Below, one piece after another: positions 9,332 through 18,092 of a stretch of DNA of 64,000 nucleotides; positions within the stretch are counted from its first letter, which is position 1, and each line of letters starts with the position of its first letter. A model generated the notes under the pieces. The model was not told the DNA's origin. It searched no databases and was given only the letters and a program-made list of their open reading frames with translations. This DNA comes from Weimeria sp002480925 (GTDB lineage Bacteria > Bacillota > Clostridia > Lachnospirales > Lachnospiraceae), in contig NZ_JBQHVU010000006.1 in NCBI RefSeq assembly GCF_052064335.1, positions 1 to 64,000 on the forward strand. The letters are read 5' to 3'. Made by a program: the position numbers and the translations under genes.

Positions 9332-10098
9332 AGAAAACTCCTTAATATGTCCCTGAATTCCTGAGGCTTTCTCAGAAATGAGAAATGATCTGTCCCGGTA
9401 AGCACATGAAGATCCGCGCCCGGGATAAGCTTCTCCATATCCCTTCCATCGGCAAGAGGAGTAGCGGTATCGAGATCACCCCAGATCAGACAGGTCCTGT
9501 AATGGATATCGGCAAGACGATAGGTCAGATCATTATTTACCGCACGCACCATGCACTGCTTCATCATAGGGCTTGAATTCCTGTAATCAGCGGATCCCTG
9601 CTGGCCCTGCCAGATATCGACGGCATCCCTGAAGAAAAAATATACAGGCGGAAAATGGAAAAGATTCCTTTTGAAATGATAAAAGGCTATGCTTCTCTTC
9701 TGCTTAGGGGTTTTCCTTCTCTGAATACCGGCTGCATCTATAAGCACAAGTGAGTCTATCTCAAAGGTCAGCTCCTCCTTTGACAGCGAGGACAACCATA
9801 TCATTATCCTTCCACCGAAGCTGTGGCCGATCAGAGTAGTCTTTTTTATTCCAAGCGCCTCGATGAAATGTGAGAACCATACTGCAAACTCCTCTATGCC
9901 CCAGGGCTCGTTTGGCTCGTCGCTGTCGGAAAAGCCCGGCAGATTGAACTGGACTACCCGGTACTGATCGCTTATATCCGCTGCAATGCTGTCATAGAGC
10001 TTCATATCGGTCCCCCAGCCCTGAAGGATCACAGCGTATCTCCTGCCCTTTCCGCTTATTTTATACCTTATATTAATGCCATCTATCGTTGTTTCCAT
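9325..10098 (-). CDS. Alpha/beta-fold hydrolase
   Basis: A 257-residue alpha/beta hydrolase. The nucleophile elbow is IGHSFGGR (Ser at about 92), the acid lies in WGDLDTATP (about 212) and the histidine in GTDHFSF (about 236). A lid region with FHFPPVYFFFRDAV lies between. The oxyanion stretch is QGWGTDMKLYD. No signal peptide. It sits 8 bases after the lipoprotein gene and overlaps murF, so it is expressed with wall-synthesis genes. Substrate is unknown; hydrolases of this type range from esterases to dipeptidyl-type enzymes. Confidence 0.85.
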   Translation of the reverse strand: METTIDGINIRYKISGKGRRYAVILQGWGTDMKLYDSIAADISDQYRVVQFNLPGFSDSDEPNEPWGIEEFAVWFSHFIEALGIKKTTLIGHSFGGRIMIWLSSLSKEELTFEIDSLVLIDAAGIQRRKTPKQKRSIAFYHFKRNLFHFPPVYFFFRDAVDIWQGQQGSADYRNSSPMMKQCMVRAVNNDLTYRLADIHYRTCLIWGDLDTATPLADGRDMEKLIPGADLHVLTGTDHFSFLRKPQEFRDILRSFLC

Positions 10099-10106
10099 TG
10101 GAAAAA

Positions 10107-11348
10107 TTATCCCTCTGTGCCTTCTATCCTTGTAGTATTGCTGCCCGGAGTATAGTCCTTAAGATACTCGCTATATTCATGAAATGATTTCCCGAAGGTA
10201 AGACCAAGCTTATCAGCATAGTCCTTGTTGTAGAGCTTTACAAAGGATGTACGGCTCCTGTACTGATAAGGAAGATCAGATGCCTTCTCTCCTCCGGAAA
10301 GGACCCTTACGGCCATCTTTCCGGCCTGATATCCGCTGTCATAAGGATCGCTCCATAAAGTCACAAGGGTCTTTTCTCCTGCCTCATGGTCTCCTCCAAA
10401 CGTAGAGACTCCTGCCTTTTTCGCAGCCTTTACTATATCTGATATCTTCCCGCTGCAGGAGCCTCCGGCTATATAAAGTGCATCATTCTGCTTTACTGCT
10501 GCATCAATTATCTTCTGATCCGATGCATCAAGAAGTGACTTTCTGGCTGCCTTTTCCCATTTAAGAAGTCTGGCATCGTCATAGTCCGGATGTATATGCT
10601 TTGCAAAGCCCTCTGACATCTGAGGCACTGTCGGATCTATTTCATCAGAATTCCTGATCGAATTAAGCAGGGTAGCTGAGCTGGTATCCGTCTTGTCAGT
10701 AAGAAGGGATCTGTATACCTTGCTCGGAAGTATATACTCCCTGTATTCTATGCCTGCCTGGGTAAGGAAATTCTCAAGGGTCCTGTCAGACTTTACGACA
10801 TCGGTATCATCCGGTGAATAAATAATACCGACTGATTTCAGGTCTGGTGTCGCCTCTATAAGCTCTGAGAGCTGATCGCTTACATATGGATTGGAGCTGA
10901 TACCGGTCACATTGATCCCTGTCTTACGGTCATCCTTATCCTCAGGCTCTTCCGTGCCTGTCGCGCGGAAGATATCCTGTACGTTTACTGATATTATAGA
11001 GGCGTCCTTATCATTTTTTAGTGCGGCATAAGCCGAGGAGAGTGAAGACTCGCTCTCTGTAAGGATCAGAGAATCTCCCTTTTCCCTGAGCTCATTTACA
11101 GCATCGCTCTCATCACCCTTTGTCAGATGAACCGTATCTATTTCTATATGGTCACTTCCAAGCATATCTGTAAGAGCATCCTTAAAGCCCTGCTCAAGGT
11201 CAGAATTCCCTGATTCGGAAACTATCCCCGCCTTATAAACGGTCTGTTCCTCCTTGTCTGACTTTGTACTGCTACCGCCAGAACAGGCTGTGGCAATGAG
11301 TGCAGCTGCAAGACAAGAGTTAAATATTGGTAAATACCGAAGTTTCAT
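10107..11348 (-). CDS. Lipoprotein, ABC-type substrate-binding protein (TrpX-like)
   Basis: A 413-residue secreted lipoprotein. The first 22 residues form a signal with lipobox ALIATAC (Cys22), followed by a Gly/Ser/Lys linker. The body reads as a type I periplasmic-binding fold: KAGIVSESGNSDLEQGFKDAL, SVGIIYSPDDTD, and the C-terminal STFGGDHEAGEKTLVTLWSDPYDSGYQAGKMAVRVL pattern known from the ABC_sub_bind/TrpX family. No permease or ATPase gene is near, so it may act as an orphan sensor or use a shared transporter. The first codons overlap the tail of a decayed chemoreceptor gene, hinting at a former binding protein-chemoreceptor pair. Confidence 0.75.
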   Translation of the reverse strand: MKLRYLPIFNSCLAAALIATACSGGSSTKSDKEEQTVYKAGIVSESGNSDLEQGFKDALTDMLGSDHIEIDTVHLTKGDESDAVNELREKGDSLILTESESSLSSAYAALKNDKDASIISVNVQDIFRATGTEEPEDKDDRKTGINVTGISSNPYVSDQLSELIEATPDLKSVGIIYSPDDTDVVKSDRTLENFLTQAGIEYREYILPSKVYRSLLTDKTDTSSATLLNSIRNSDEIDPTVPQMSEGFAKHIHPDYDDARLLKWEKAARKSLLDASDQKIIDAAVKQNDALYIAGGSCSGKISDIVKAAKKAGVSTFGGDHEAGEKTLVTLWSDPYDSGYQAGKMAVRVLSGGEKASDLPYQYRSRTSFVKLYNKDYADKLGLTFGKSFHEYSEYLKDYTPGSNTTRIEGTEG

Positions 11349-11667
11349 TCTTAAGATCCTTTGCTATCTTATGGTTTTCATCCATCCTCCTTGTGATGGA
11401 ATCCATATCGTTTACAAGGACCTGAGTCGAATCAGCTGCCCCTGTAACTCCCTGAGCTCCCTCCTTAATCCATTACTGAAGCGTTTATCTGCTTCACCAT
11501 CTGGTCGATCCGCCCGAAATGGTCATCTCCTTTGTCGCATCTCATGATGCAGACGAAAAGCTCACATCGCTTTTTGAGCTCTTCTTCGCCGGATCTCCCC
11601 CGTTTCATCCGCACAGCATAAGCGCCGCGATCGGAGGGATCACGGCTATTGATCTATTAATACTCAT
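11320..11667 (-). pseudogene. Decayed methyl-accepting chemotaxis protein remnant
   Basis: Reading the minus strand from ATG 11667, behind a strong GGAGGT at 11675-11680, gives about 20 hydrophobic residues, then stops. Further on, frames shift between pieces clearly like a chemoreceptor signalling tail: DATKEMTISG, then FGRIDQMVKQINASVMD in another frame, then EGAQGVTGAADSTQVLVND and MDSITRRMDENHKIAKDL back in the first frame, ending at 11320 inside the next gene. The bulk of the receptor is missing. The gene seems to have lost its middle and picked up at least two frameshifts. The downstream binding-protein gene starts inside its last codons. Confidence 0.7.
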
Positions 11668-11746
11668 CTTTTCTACCTCCTGCAAAAAGCATAATTATTT
11701 TTTAGTATAGCACAAATCGGGAGGTTTTGCAGACGATTATTGAGTT

Positions 11747-12377
11747 TTAACAAAAAGGTGCGAGGTGTGAGGTGTGAGGTCTGAGGGCCGAGGTGTGAGG
11801 TCTGAGGTGCGAGGTCTGAGGGCCGAGGTGTGAGGTCTGAGGTGTGAGGTCTGAGGTGTGAGGCCGAAAGCATAGAGATGAAGACGAGCGAAGGCGAAGT
11901 CTGAATCCTATGCGAGGTCGTTCTCTGAGGCTGAAAGTTTCGAGATGAGAGCGAGCGTAAGCGTAGCTCGAATCCGAAACGAAGCCGTTCTGTGAGGCCG
12001 AAAGCTTGTAGGCGAGAGCAAGCCAAAAGCGCAGCTCAAGCCACAAGCGAGGCCGCTGTCTGAGATTAGCAAGAACGAGTCGAAGACGAAGTTCGAGCTT
12101 AACGAAGACAGCTTCCTTGTTAATGAGACCGAGCTGATAAGCGAAGATCGAACCTAGCGAAGAGAACTTCCTTAGTAAAATAGGTCTGAGGTGTGAGGTG
12201 CGAGGTCCGAGGTCCAAGGGCCGAGGGTTTAAGTCTGAGAATCGAGTGTTTGGTAGAAATAACAGGTATTAACTATACCCTAATCCCTCTCGCCTCTAAC
12301 CTCTCACCTCTCACCTCTCACCTCTCACCTCTCACCTCCCACCTCTCACCTCTAACCTCTCACCCGAAAAACCCCTA
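11747..12377. repeat. Composite repeat region: 7-nt arrays flanking a dispersed core repeat
   Basis: No gene is seen here. On the plus strand 11757-11872 is a 7-nt tandem array (GAGGTGT/GAGGTCT). From about 11873 to 12181 lies a core of three or four 65-75 base degenerate units with words such as CTTTCGGCCTCA and GGATTCGAGCT (minus-strand sense). 12182-12235 is again a GAGGT array, and 12284-12365 is an array of the opposite strand (CACCTCT/AACCTCT). The core is shared with 29671-30052. Repeat-encoded open frames with SDLTPHT-like heptads are by-products of the 7-nt period. Confidence 0.8.
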
Positions 12378-13550
12378 CTATCCCACAATCGACTCATTAA
12401 GATACCCAAGCTCATCCTCTGCCTTACCTATATATAGGAATCTGGCTGAGAACAGCGAATATCCCTTGCATCCTGCCTCTTTCAGAGCCTCATACTGGTC
12501 TGCCAGATTGGTATCGGAGCTCTTCCAGCCCTGATCGAGGGCGTTGGCGTAGCCGCATCTGTAGAGTGCGAGTGCGATATATTTTACCTTTCCCTTTTTG
12601 TCAAGGGACTTTGAGGTAAACTGGCTCAGGCGGTCAGAAAACATCGTGGTGCCGCCCTTTTTACCATAATCATCTGTCCAGTAGATCTGCGGCATTATGT
12701 AATCCACATATCCATCAACGGATGCCCAGGTCTTTACATCGGCTCCTGATGCCATATCATTATCCAGATTGCCCTGAGGAGAGATACCGAATGTCGCATT
12801 CTTATTGCGGGCCTTAACTGTGGAATAAACCTTTCTTACAAGCTTATTTACATTGGCGGCCTTCTTTGCCCTTGGAAGCTTGGCTGCCTGGGCGGTGGAA
12901 AGAGTCACCTTCTTCTTTGAATCATTCCAGTAGCCATTTGTCGAATGATAGAAGTAATCGTCGAAGACCACTCCGTCTACTCCGTAGGCCATGACCTCAT
13001 TTACTGCCTTTACCACCCGGTTTATAGATCCTGATGCCTGCGGATCGAGGAAATACATGGTAGGGTATTTGCTCTTGTTATTTCTGTAGCAGCGGTAGGG
13101 ATTCATCCAGGCGATAAGGTCCACATCGTTCTTATGTGCCTCCTCTGTCATTACAGAAAGAGGATCGAATTTCAGTGTCTTCTTTGCTGCCGCTGTGTTT
13201 TTACCATTTCTTGCCAGACTGCTGACATAGGGAGACAGCTCCTTCATAGCAGGAAATGTGGAGCTCCTCCAGGCTGCGTCATCATTTGACCTGACCTGCA
13301 TATAGATGGTATTCAGCTTGTACTGCTTCATCCGGCTTATGAACCTGTCGGCATTTTTCCTAAAGACTGTCTCGCTGTCGGTCGAGAGGCCGATACCGGA
13401 ATATCCATAATCATAGACAGAAAGCCAGACCCCGCGAACCTCCTTTTGTTTATCTGCTGCAGTGCTTTTCGCAGAAGCACTCAGGCCAGTAAATGCTGCC
13501 ATAGTAAGAGCAGCTGTAAGAATTGCAGCTGTTATTCTTTTAAAAAGCAT
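12378..13550 (-). CDS. Secreted GHL10/DUF187-type glycoside hydrolase-like protein
   Basis: A 390-residue exported protein. Signal peptide residues 1-26 (KR start, hydrophobic core, cleavage near ASA). The mature part opens with EVRGVWLSVYD, the hallmark of the YngK/GHL10 family, and continues as a TIM barrel: NTIYMQVRSNDDAAW, VDLIAWMNPYR, GVDGVVFDDYFY with likely catalytic Asp residues, FGISPQGN and YVDYIMPQIYW. These proteins are thought to act on cell-wall or exopolymer glycans. It follows the large amidase gene after 11 bases, so both are probably made together. A GAGGT array begins about 20 bases after its TAG stop. Confidence 0.85.
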   Translation of the reverse strand: MLFKRITAAILTAALTMAAFTGLSASAKSTAADKQKEVRGVWLSVYDYGYSGIGLSTDSETVFRKNADRFISRMKQYKLNTIYMQVRSNDDAAWRSSTFPAMKELSPYVSSLARNGKNTAAAKKTLKFDPLSVMTEEAHKNDVDLIAWMNPYRCYRNNKSKYPTMYFLDPQASGSINRVVKAVNEVMAYGVDGVVFDDYFYHSTNGYWNDSKKKVTLSTAQAAKLPRAKKAANVNKLVRKVYSTVKARNKNATFGISPQGNLDNDMASGADVKTWASVDGYVDYIMPQIYWTDDYGKKGGTTMFSDRLSQFTSKSLDKKGKVKYIALALYRCGYANALDQGWKSSDTNLADQYEALKEAGCKGYSLFSARFLYIGKAEDELGYLNESIVG

Positions 13551-13561
13551 CAGAACTCCTT

Positions 13562-16354
13562 TCAGCTCCTTAGCATCGGTTCTATATAATCGCTTATCAG
13601 GCTGTAGCCGTAATTATTCGCGCTTGCCCAGCCCTTGCTTGTGAATGCACCATCAGCCTCCCCCGTAGTATAGTGATTATCCTTTATTCCAAGCCACTCC
13701 ACATATGGAGCATATCCTACCAGCCAGCTTCCGGCTCTAGGATCCGGGACCACGACAGTTCCTATATTCGGATAATCCTCTACCGCAGTCACATGTGAAA
13801 AGGACGGAGCTTTTCCATCATTTGATGCATAGAGGCCTAAATGAACTGCCTGAGCCCTTATGCCTACACGGACTGCATCCGCTGCCGCAGCCTCTGGGCT
13901 GTCATAGCCTAAGGCGCTGTAATAAAGTGAGGCATATCTTACAAAGTCAATTCCCGGATTACCGCCTCCTGTGGCTCCGATCCCGCCGAAATTGCACTGA
14001 GCTGCAGATACATCGCCTCCGAACTTCAGAAAACCTGTCTCCTTACAGATCTGTCCGAAAAGGACCTCTGACTTTATCCCTGCCCTTGTGGCCTCCTCAT
14101 AGACGATCCTTGTGAAATCATCTATAGAAGGAGCACCATATGATGAATAAACATCTGACGGATAGGTAAAATTCCTCGATGATACTTTTGAATTATAGTA
14201 ACGGGCCATCTGGGCCGGCTGGGCAGACGAGGCTCCCTTTACGGCATAGGCTGTGGTGCCGCTTGCCGGAGTGCTTCTGTTCCCGAAATAATTCTTGCCG
14301 TTAAACCTCCTGAAGGGACGGATCATATAGGTATATGTCGTCCTTTTCTTGAGGCCCTTTGCTGTATAGCTGTTCCTGTCTGCACCGCTTACAGAGGTGA
14401 TCCTCTTTCCATTCCCATCAAGAATCTGGTATCCGCTGACATCATTCACCGGAGTCCAGTGAAGAGCCAGTGAGGTCTCTGAGGCCGGAGTCACATAATC
14501 CTTTTCGTCGGCATCATAGTCCGTTCTGTCGCCTGATGACCTGACAGGGGTATATGCACTCCGCCACTGTACTGACAGGGAGCTCATGTAGGCTGATACA
14601 GAAGCAGAGGTCTCTGCCGGATCAACAGGAGCTGTGACATTGGCAGACATAGATGTGCCCTGGCTTGTCGTTTCAGTATTCTCCGAAGGAGTCTCCTCCT
14701 GCGGCGTCGTAAATGTGACGACGTTCGAATAACTGCTCCAGAAGGTCTTTTTCGTATCGTGAAGGCCCTTTCTGAAGAAACGCAGCCTGTAGCTGTATGT
14801 GGTGCCAGCAAGGAGATCAGTATCTGTATACTTAAGCTCTGCTCCAGGTGCAGCCTGGAATACTCTTTCGTAGCTTCCCTCCCCGGCCTTTCTGTATATC
14901 CTGTAGGTGACATCAGGATCAGCCGACTTGTCCCAGCTGAAGGAGATGCTCTTATTATCTGCTGCTGCGCTTCCAGTAAGCGTGCCGATAGGATCAGAGT
15001 CAGTTGTCACGGATACACCCGGACTCTTATAGGTGGACCATATGGTCGAGCCATTCATCTTGTAATAGGCCTTTACGCAGTAGGTATAGCTTGTATTCTT
15101 TGCTACCGTCTCATCGGTATAGGTCGTTGAATTGTGCTGTATAGTTGTGACCTTCTTGAAGCTTCCGGTGGTCTTTCTGTAGACCCTGTAGCCGGTAGCA
15201 TTCGGATCCTTCTCCCAGGTCACCTTTACTCTTCCGAGTCCATTATCAACAGCGCTCTTTGCCTCAAGGTCCTTTTTAGGTATAGTGACCTTCAGCCCCT
15301 TCTTGTCATAGCTGTCAGGTCTGCCATAGTTATTTCTTGCTATAACAGTATAATAATATGTCTTTCCGTATGAGCCAGTCTCATCTGTATATTCAGTCCC
15401 GGCCGTGCGTCCTATTTCCTTATAGCTGCCTTTGGCTCCTGTCTTTCTGAAGACCAGGTACTCAGAAGCATTGGCTGCCTGCTTCCAGCTGATCTTGACC
15501 TTGTTGGCCTCCCCTGTGTGAGCCGCAAAAGTAAGCGTAGTCACTCCCGGGAGCTGCTCACTCCCGTCAGAGAGTGTCAGGTCAAAGGACTTGGCAATCG
15601 CATCTGCGTCTGCAATTCCCATGGCCTCGGTCTTGTCATCTGAATTGAGGAAGTTCTTCACATCGCTCTTGCTTGAGATAAAGGCGCCCTCTATTATGAT
15701 TCCCGGTATATGATGAAGCTTCGATCCCCTGATTACAGCATAATAATCGGCTATGCTACCGTCAGGATACTTGCTTCCTGCCGAGGAATTCTTCGAATGG
15801 AAGTTACGGCTGAATAGTCCCAGATCAATAAGGCCGTCAAGGACATTCTCCGCCATCTCTGCCCCCTTGCTGTGGGCCTTGCTGTCATAGCTCGCGTTCG
15901 GATACCAGACCTCGGCTCCGTGGGCGCTGGCTCCAGCCGAATTCAGATGAACCGATACAAAGGCATCCGCCTTCACCGAGGCTGCATAGTCAGTACGCGC
16001 CGTAAGTCCCACATAGTAGTCCTCGCTCCTTGTCATATAGACACGGACATTTCTGTACTGGGAGAGGCGCTCTGAAAGGGCGCTTGCTATATCGAGATTC
16101 AAGTCCTTCTCCTTATAGCCATTGCCGACTGCTCCGCTGTCCGAACCTCCGTGTCCAGGATCTACTACTATCACTGTATCATTCGGATCGGCTGTCACCG
16201 GATCATAGGGCGTACCATATGGATCCGTGGCAGCTCTTGCCTCCGTCTCACCAGGCATTCTATTATTCAAAAGCCCACCGACTCCGCTGAAGGTCGTCAT
16301 CGTTACTGCAGCCGCAATGAAGGCAGCCGCTATCTTTTTCTTCTGCAAGATCAT
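13562..16354 (-). CDS. Secreted N-acetylmuramoyl-L-alanine amidase with FN3 repeats and C-terminal glucosaminidase-like domain
   Basis: A 930-residue exported wall hydrolase. Signal peptide about 1-41. Residues 60-260 are an Amidase_3 domain with the zinc ligands His68 (VVDPGHGG), Glu82 and His136 (VSVHLNSAG), and catalytic Glu222 (IIIEGAF). About residues 273-705 hold four fibronectin type III repeats, each with ATGYRVYRK- or TYTYCVKAYYK-type strands, separated by a Ser/Thr-rich linker near 555-620. Residues about 730-930 resemble a beta-N-acetylglucosaminidase domain (FGQICKETGFLKFGGDV, QCNFGGIGATGGG). Two bond types of peptidoglycan could thus be cut by one protein. No sortase signal or choline-type anchor is seen. 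Confidence 0.85.
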   Translation of the reverse strand: MILQKKKIAAAFIAAAVTMTTFSGVGGLLNNRMPGETEARAATDPYGTPYDPVTADPNDTVIVVDPGHGGSDSGAVGNGYKEKDLNLDIASALSERLSQYRNVRVYMTRSEDYYVGLTARTDYAASVKADAFVSVHLNSAGASAHGAEVWYPNASYDSKAHSKGAEMAENVLDGLIDLGLFSRNFHSKNSSAGSKYPDGSIADYYAVIRGSKLHHIPGIIIEGAFISSKSDVKNFLNSDDKTEAMGIADADAIAKSFDLTLSDGSEQLPGVTTLTFAAHTGEANKVKISWKQAANASEYLVFRKTGAKGSYKEIGRTAGTEYTDETGSYGKTYYYTVIARNNYGRPDSYDKKGLKVTIPKKDLEAKSAVDNGLGRVKVTWEKDPNATGYRVYRKTTGSFKKVTTIQHNSTTYTDETVAKNTSYTYCVKAYYKMNGSTIWSTYKSPGVSVTTDSDPIGTLTGSAAADNKSISFSWDKSADPDVTYRIYRKAGEGSYERVFQAAPGAELKYTDTDLLAGTTYSYRLRFFRKGLHDTKKTFWSSYSNVVTFTTPQEETPSENTETTSQGTSMSANVTAPVDPAETSASVSAYMSSLSVQWRSAYTPVRSSGDRTDYDADEKDYVTPASETSLALHWTPVNDVSGYQILDGNGKRITSVSGADRNSYTAKGLKKRTTYTYMIRPFRRFNGKNYFGNRSTPASGTTAYAVKGASSAQPAQMARYYNSKVSSRNFTYPSDVYSSYGAPSIDDFTRIVYEEATRAGIKSEVLFGQICKETGFLKFGGDVSAAQCNFGGIGATGGGNPGIDFVRYASLYYSALGYDSPEAAAADAVRVGIRAQAVHLGLYASNDGKAPSFSHVTAVEDYPNIGTVVVPDPRAGSWLVGYAPYVEWLGIKDNHYTTGEADGAFTSKGWASANNYGYSLISDYIEPMLRS

Positions 16355-16498
16355 TCATTCCTTTCGCTATAAATTTGTCGTAACAATAATTTAACATAAA
16401 ACGGCTGCAAATGACATATTTAACAAGAAATTTCACCGAAAACAAGGACGGATTATCACATTTTCACAAGGAAATCTTCAACAGTTCTTTAAGTATGT

Positions 16499-16528
16499 AA
16501 AAAAACAGCCCGGAAAAATCCGGACTGT
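16499..16528 (-). terminator. Intrinsic terminator after the TPR protein gene
   Basis: On the minus strand a 10-bp stem (ACAGTCCGGA / TCCGGGCTGT, one G-T pair) with a TTTT loop is followed by six or more T. It begins 6 bases after the stop codon at 16534, so it ends the valS-to-TPR transcript. Confidence 0.9.
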
Positions 16529-16533
16529 GGTCT

Positions 16534-17922
16534 CTATTCGCCCTCAGATGACTGAAGCGTCTGTATCTTTCTCGCAGAGCTTCGGCCCTTATATGAGTCA
16601 GCATATTTATCTACAACCTTATTATAATACTTTATCGCATTATCCTTGTCGCCATTGTCCTCATAGGCCTCAGCAAGCCGGTAAAGCGCATCTCCATTCT
16701 CATATGAATCATCAAGCTTTACCACCTGTGAAAAAGCCTCTATGGCTGCCTTATAGTCATGTCTGGCGAAGGCCTGGCGGCCCTCGGTGTATTTCTTCTC
16801 GCAGACCTTCTGATCGACCGTATCTGATACTGTCTTGTAGAGGGCCTTTCCGTTCTTGTCGAGAAGATCCTGATTCACATCTGATAGATCATTTGAAGCT
16901 GAATCATAGTCTTCATCCTGGGATTTGCTATAGCTCTCAAGAAGTGACTCATATGATCCCTTTACATCAGACTGTCCCTCATATCTGTCAAGCTGGCTCT
17001 TAAGCTCGTCAACCTGCTTCTTAAGCGTCGCTGCGTCGCTCTTGGAGCTTGCTGCCTTATTATTGGCTGTGATAAGGGCTGTCCTTGCTTTTTCGTTTTC
17101 CCGGATCCTTATAGTAGGAGTGACCACGAATATAAAGCATAGGACTCCGATCGCGATTCCAAGCAGAATATTGAACAGACCGCTCTTTGAATTGTCAAGC
17201 GCCTCTATAAATGTCTGGCGCGGGATCATCACTACGTCATGGCCGTCGTTATACTCTATGGTCTGGCGGCGGACCTTCTTCTCCCGGTGCTTCTTCTCCG
17301 GCACCAGATGCTTCTTTACTTCCTTTATGTAGCGGGCCGTCAGAGGATTGTTCCAGTCGACCTTCTCTGCTTCCTTAAGCTCGTTATAGGCCTTGCTGTA
17401 CTGCTTGTCATTTATATAGAGAAGAGCCGTAAGCTGTCTGGCCTTTACCATTCCGGGATTGTCATGGATTACTCTCTTTATCTCTATAAGAGCCAGATCA
17501 GTAGAGCCGCTCTGGCAATACTTAAGCGCTGTATTGAAACGGCGGGTAGCCGTATCTATCCTGTCGAAAAGTCCCACGTCCTGGCTTACTGAATTCAGAT
17601 ACTTGTCTGAGAGCTCATCGTCAGGGGCAAAGTTCTTTGCGATCACCCATTCCCTCAGTGCCAGTACAGGCTCTCCGTACTCCATATATACAAGTCCAAG
17701 CAGATTTCTGGCCTTGATATTTCTCTTGTTAAATCTGACTGCACGGGAGAGGGACTCTATTGCCCTTGACAGATCATGCTCACAAGCTCTCTCCAGACCT
17801 TCATTGTAGGCCATCTCAGATGAGTCCATGATCATACGGTATGCCTTCTGACTCGCTCCGCATGAAGGACATCTGTCCTGTTCCTCGCTTATGGGGCTCT
17901 TGCAGTAGAAACACTTCTCCAT
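16534..17922 (-). CDS. Zinc-ribbon, single-pass membrane TPR protein
   Basis: A 462-residue protein. It opens with a zinc ribbon (CFYCKSPISEEQDRCPSC, four Cys), followed by TPR helices (about 30-200, e.g. NIKARNLLGLVYMEYGEPVLAL), a basic stretch, one membrane segment at about 248-270 (FNILLGIAIGVLCFIFVVTPTI), a coiled coil (270-325) and a second pair of TPRs at the C-terminus (YKAAIEAFSQVVKLD, AIKYYNKVVDKYADS). The start is ATG 17922 behind GGGAGGTGACC rather than GTG 17928. Likely a scaffold in an envelope-linked complex; no catalytic motif. Last gene before a terminator. Confidence 0.75.
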   Translation of the reverse strand: MEKCFYCKSPISEEQDRCPSCGASQKAYRMIMDSSEMAYNEGLERACEHDLSRAIESLSRAVRFNKRNIKARNLLGLVYMEYGEPVLALREWVIAKNFAPDDELSDKYLNSVSQDVGLFDRIDTATRRFNTALKYCQSGSTDLALIEIKRVIHDNPGMVKARQLTALLYINDKQYSKAYNELKEAEKVDWNNPLTARYIKEVKKHLVPEKKHREKKVRRQTIEYNDGHDVVMIPRQTFIEALDNSKSGLFNILLGIAIGVLCFIFVVTPTIRIRENEKARTALITANNKAASSKSDAATLKKQVDELKSQLDRYEGQSDVKGSYESLLESYSKSQDEDYDSASNDLSDVNQDLLDKNGKALYKTVSDTVDQKVCEKKYTEGRQAFARHDYKAAIEAFSQVVKLDDSYENGDALYRLAEAYEDNGDKDNAIKYYNKVVDKYADSYKGRSSARKIQTLQSSEGE

Positions 17923-17924
17923 GG

Positions 17925-18083
17925 TCACCTCCCGGCGCTGCCCTTATCTGGGCGGTCTGCACCGGTCATCTCCTTTAAGATATCGATCATATCGGTAAGG
18001 TCGGTATCACGGATAGCATCCTCGGCTTCTCTTATCTCCATACTGGGTTTGAAGTTCTTAAGTTCCTCGTCAAAATCCAACAT
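17925..18083 (-). CDS. Small acidic protein between valS and the TPR gene (52 aa)
   Basis: A short frame of 52 residues begins at ATG 18083, behind GAGGAAATAAA that overlaps the valS stop, and ends with TGA at 17925, three bases before the TPR gene start codon. The peptide starts MLDFDEELKNF and is rich in Asp/Glu with a helical middle (IREAEDAIRDTDLTDMIDIL). Tight fit between two coupled genes and its own ribosome site make it likely to be translated. No family recognised. Confidence 0.65.
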   Translation of the reverse strand: MLDFDEELKNFKPSMEIREAEDAIRDTDLTDMIDILKEMTGADRPDKGSAGR

Positions 18084-18092
18084 TTTATTTCC

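Noticed and set aside
11673..12534. Several overlapping open frames of 100-156 codons on both strands with SDLTPHT and SHLSPLT repeats
   Set aside because: They are the 7-nt arrays and the core repeat read as protein; there is no ribosome site, and composition follows the DNA period.
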